DNA of 64,000 nt from Miniphocaeibacter halophilus (GTDB lineage: Bacteria > Bacillota > Clostridia > Tissierellales > Peptoniphilaceae): the NCBI RefSeq assembly GCF_016458825.1, contig NZ_CP066744.1, positions 2,229,868-2,293,867 on the forward strand, given 5' to 3'. The notes beneath the pieces were generated by a model, which was not told the DNA's origin, did not search any database, and saw only the letters and a list, made by a program, of their open reading frames with translations. Shown here one piece after another: positions 63,968-64,000 of the stretch. Numbering within the stretch: position 1 is the first letter of the stretch; every line of letters starts with the position of its first letter. The translations under genes and the position numbers were made by a program.

Positions 63968-64000
63968 AAATTCATATATGCTAAGCATATATGAATTTTA
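63968..64000 (+). terminator. Intrinsic terminator at the window end
   Basis: AAATTCATATATGC / GCATATATGAATTT stem with loop TAA and a T-rich tail. Confidence 0.8.

Noticed and set aside
1-64000. CRISPR array, rRNA, intact prophage or integrase
   Set aside because: No regularly spaced repeats, rRNA segments or recombinase motifs were seen on reading both strands.

Overview
The window is AT-rich DNA (I estimate about 30% G+C) from a Gram-positive, probably anaerobic low-GC Firmicute. Gene content (membrane pyrophosphatase, FeoAAB, cell-wall-binding-repeat amidase, flavodoxin, encapsulin with ferritin-like cargo, frequent TTG/GTG starts) suggests Clostridia/Tissierellia, perhaps a Peptoniphilaceae relative. 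That placement is inference. Coding is dense, mostly on the minus strand, with clear AGGAGG-type ribosome binding sites and many intrinsic terminators.

Layout. 0-9 kb: a partial phospholipase-C-like gene, a divergent macro-domain protein, sfsA-tmcAL, map, a CNNM/CBS membrane protein, an OmpR-type two-component system, the membrane pyrophosphatase and secG. 9.8-17.2 kb: a flavodoxin, then the histidine operon hisZG(fused)-D-C-B-A-F-IE, preceded by a promoter, a 19-residue leader peptide with clustered His codons and a three-state attenuator. hisH and a histidinol phosphatase are absent here. 17.3-31.5 kb: transketolase, a YtrA-type GntR regulator with two DUF5808-like membrane proteins (one frameshifted), lon-clpX-clpP-tig, a secreted amidase with CWB2 repeats and a frameshifted AraC regulator. 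31.5-38.1 kb: the feo operon under Fur-like boxes, tsaD-rimI-tsaB-tsaE, and ribU under an FMN riboswitch. 38.2-48.7 kb: M18 aminopeptidase, a NarL-type two-component system, a peroxiredoxin, an ABC-2 exporter, two lipoproteins, a racemase, an M28 peptidase and an uncharacterised protein.

48.7-56.6 kb is the accessory part: small unknown membrane proteins, a frameshifted lspA, a DUF1989 protein, a CsoR-type regulator with a MATE exporter, two pairs of direct repeats, an amidase pseudogene and a detached tmRNA (ssrA) 3' end that looks like an integration scar next to tRNA-Pro. 56.7-64 kb: a second ABC-2/NarL module, then an encapsulin operon diverging from a YczE-like membrane protein.

Points of most interest: the ribosome-mediated his attenuator in a Firmicute-like genome, the HisZ-HisG fusion with no hisH, the ssrA 3' fragment with flanking 217-bp repeats, the CsoR-MATE pair, and three genes each broken by loss of one A/T in a homopolymer, which may be a read-quality artefact. 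I did not find an unmistakably new defence or mobile system. No CRISPR array, intact insertion sequence or rRNA was seen.
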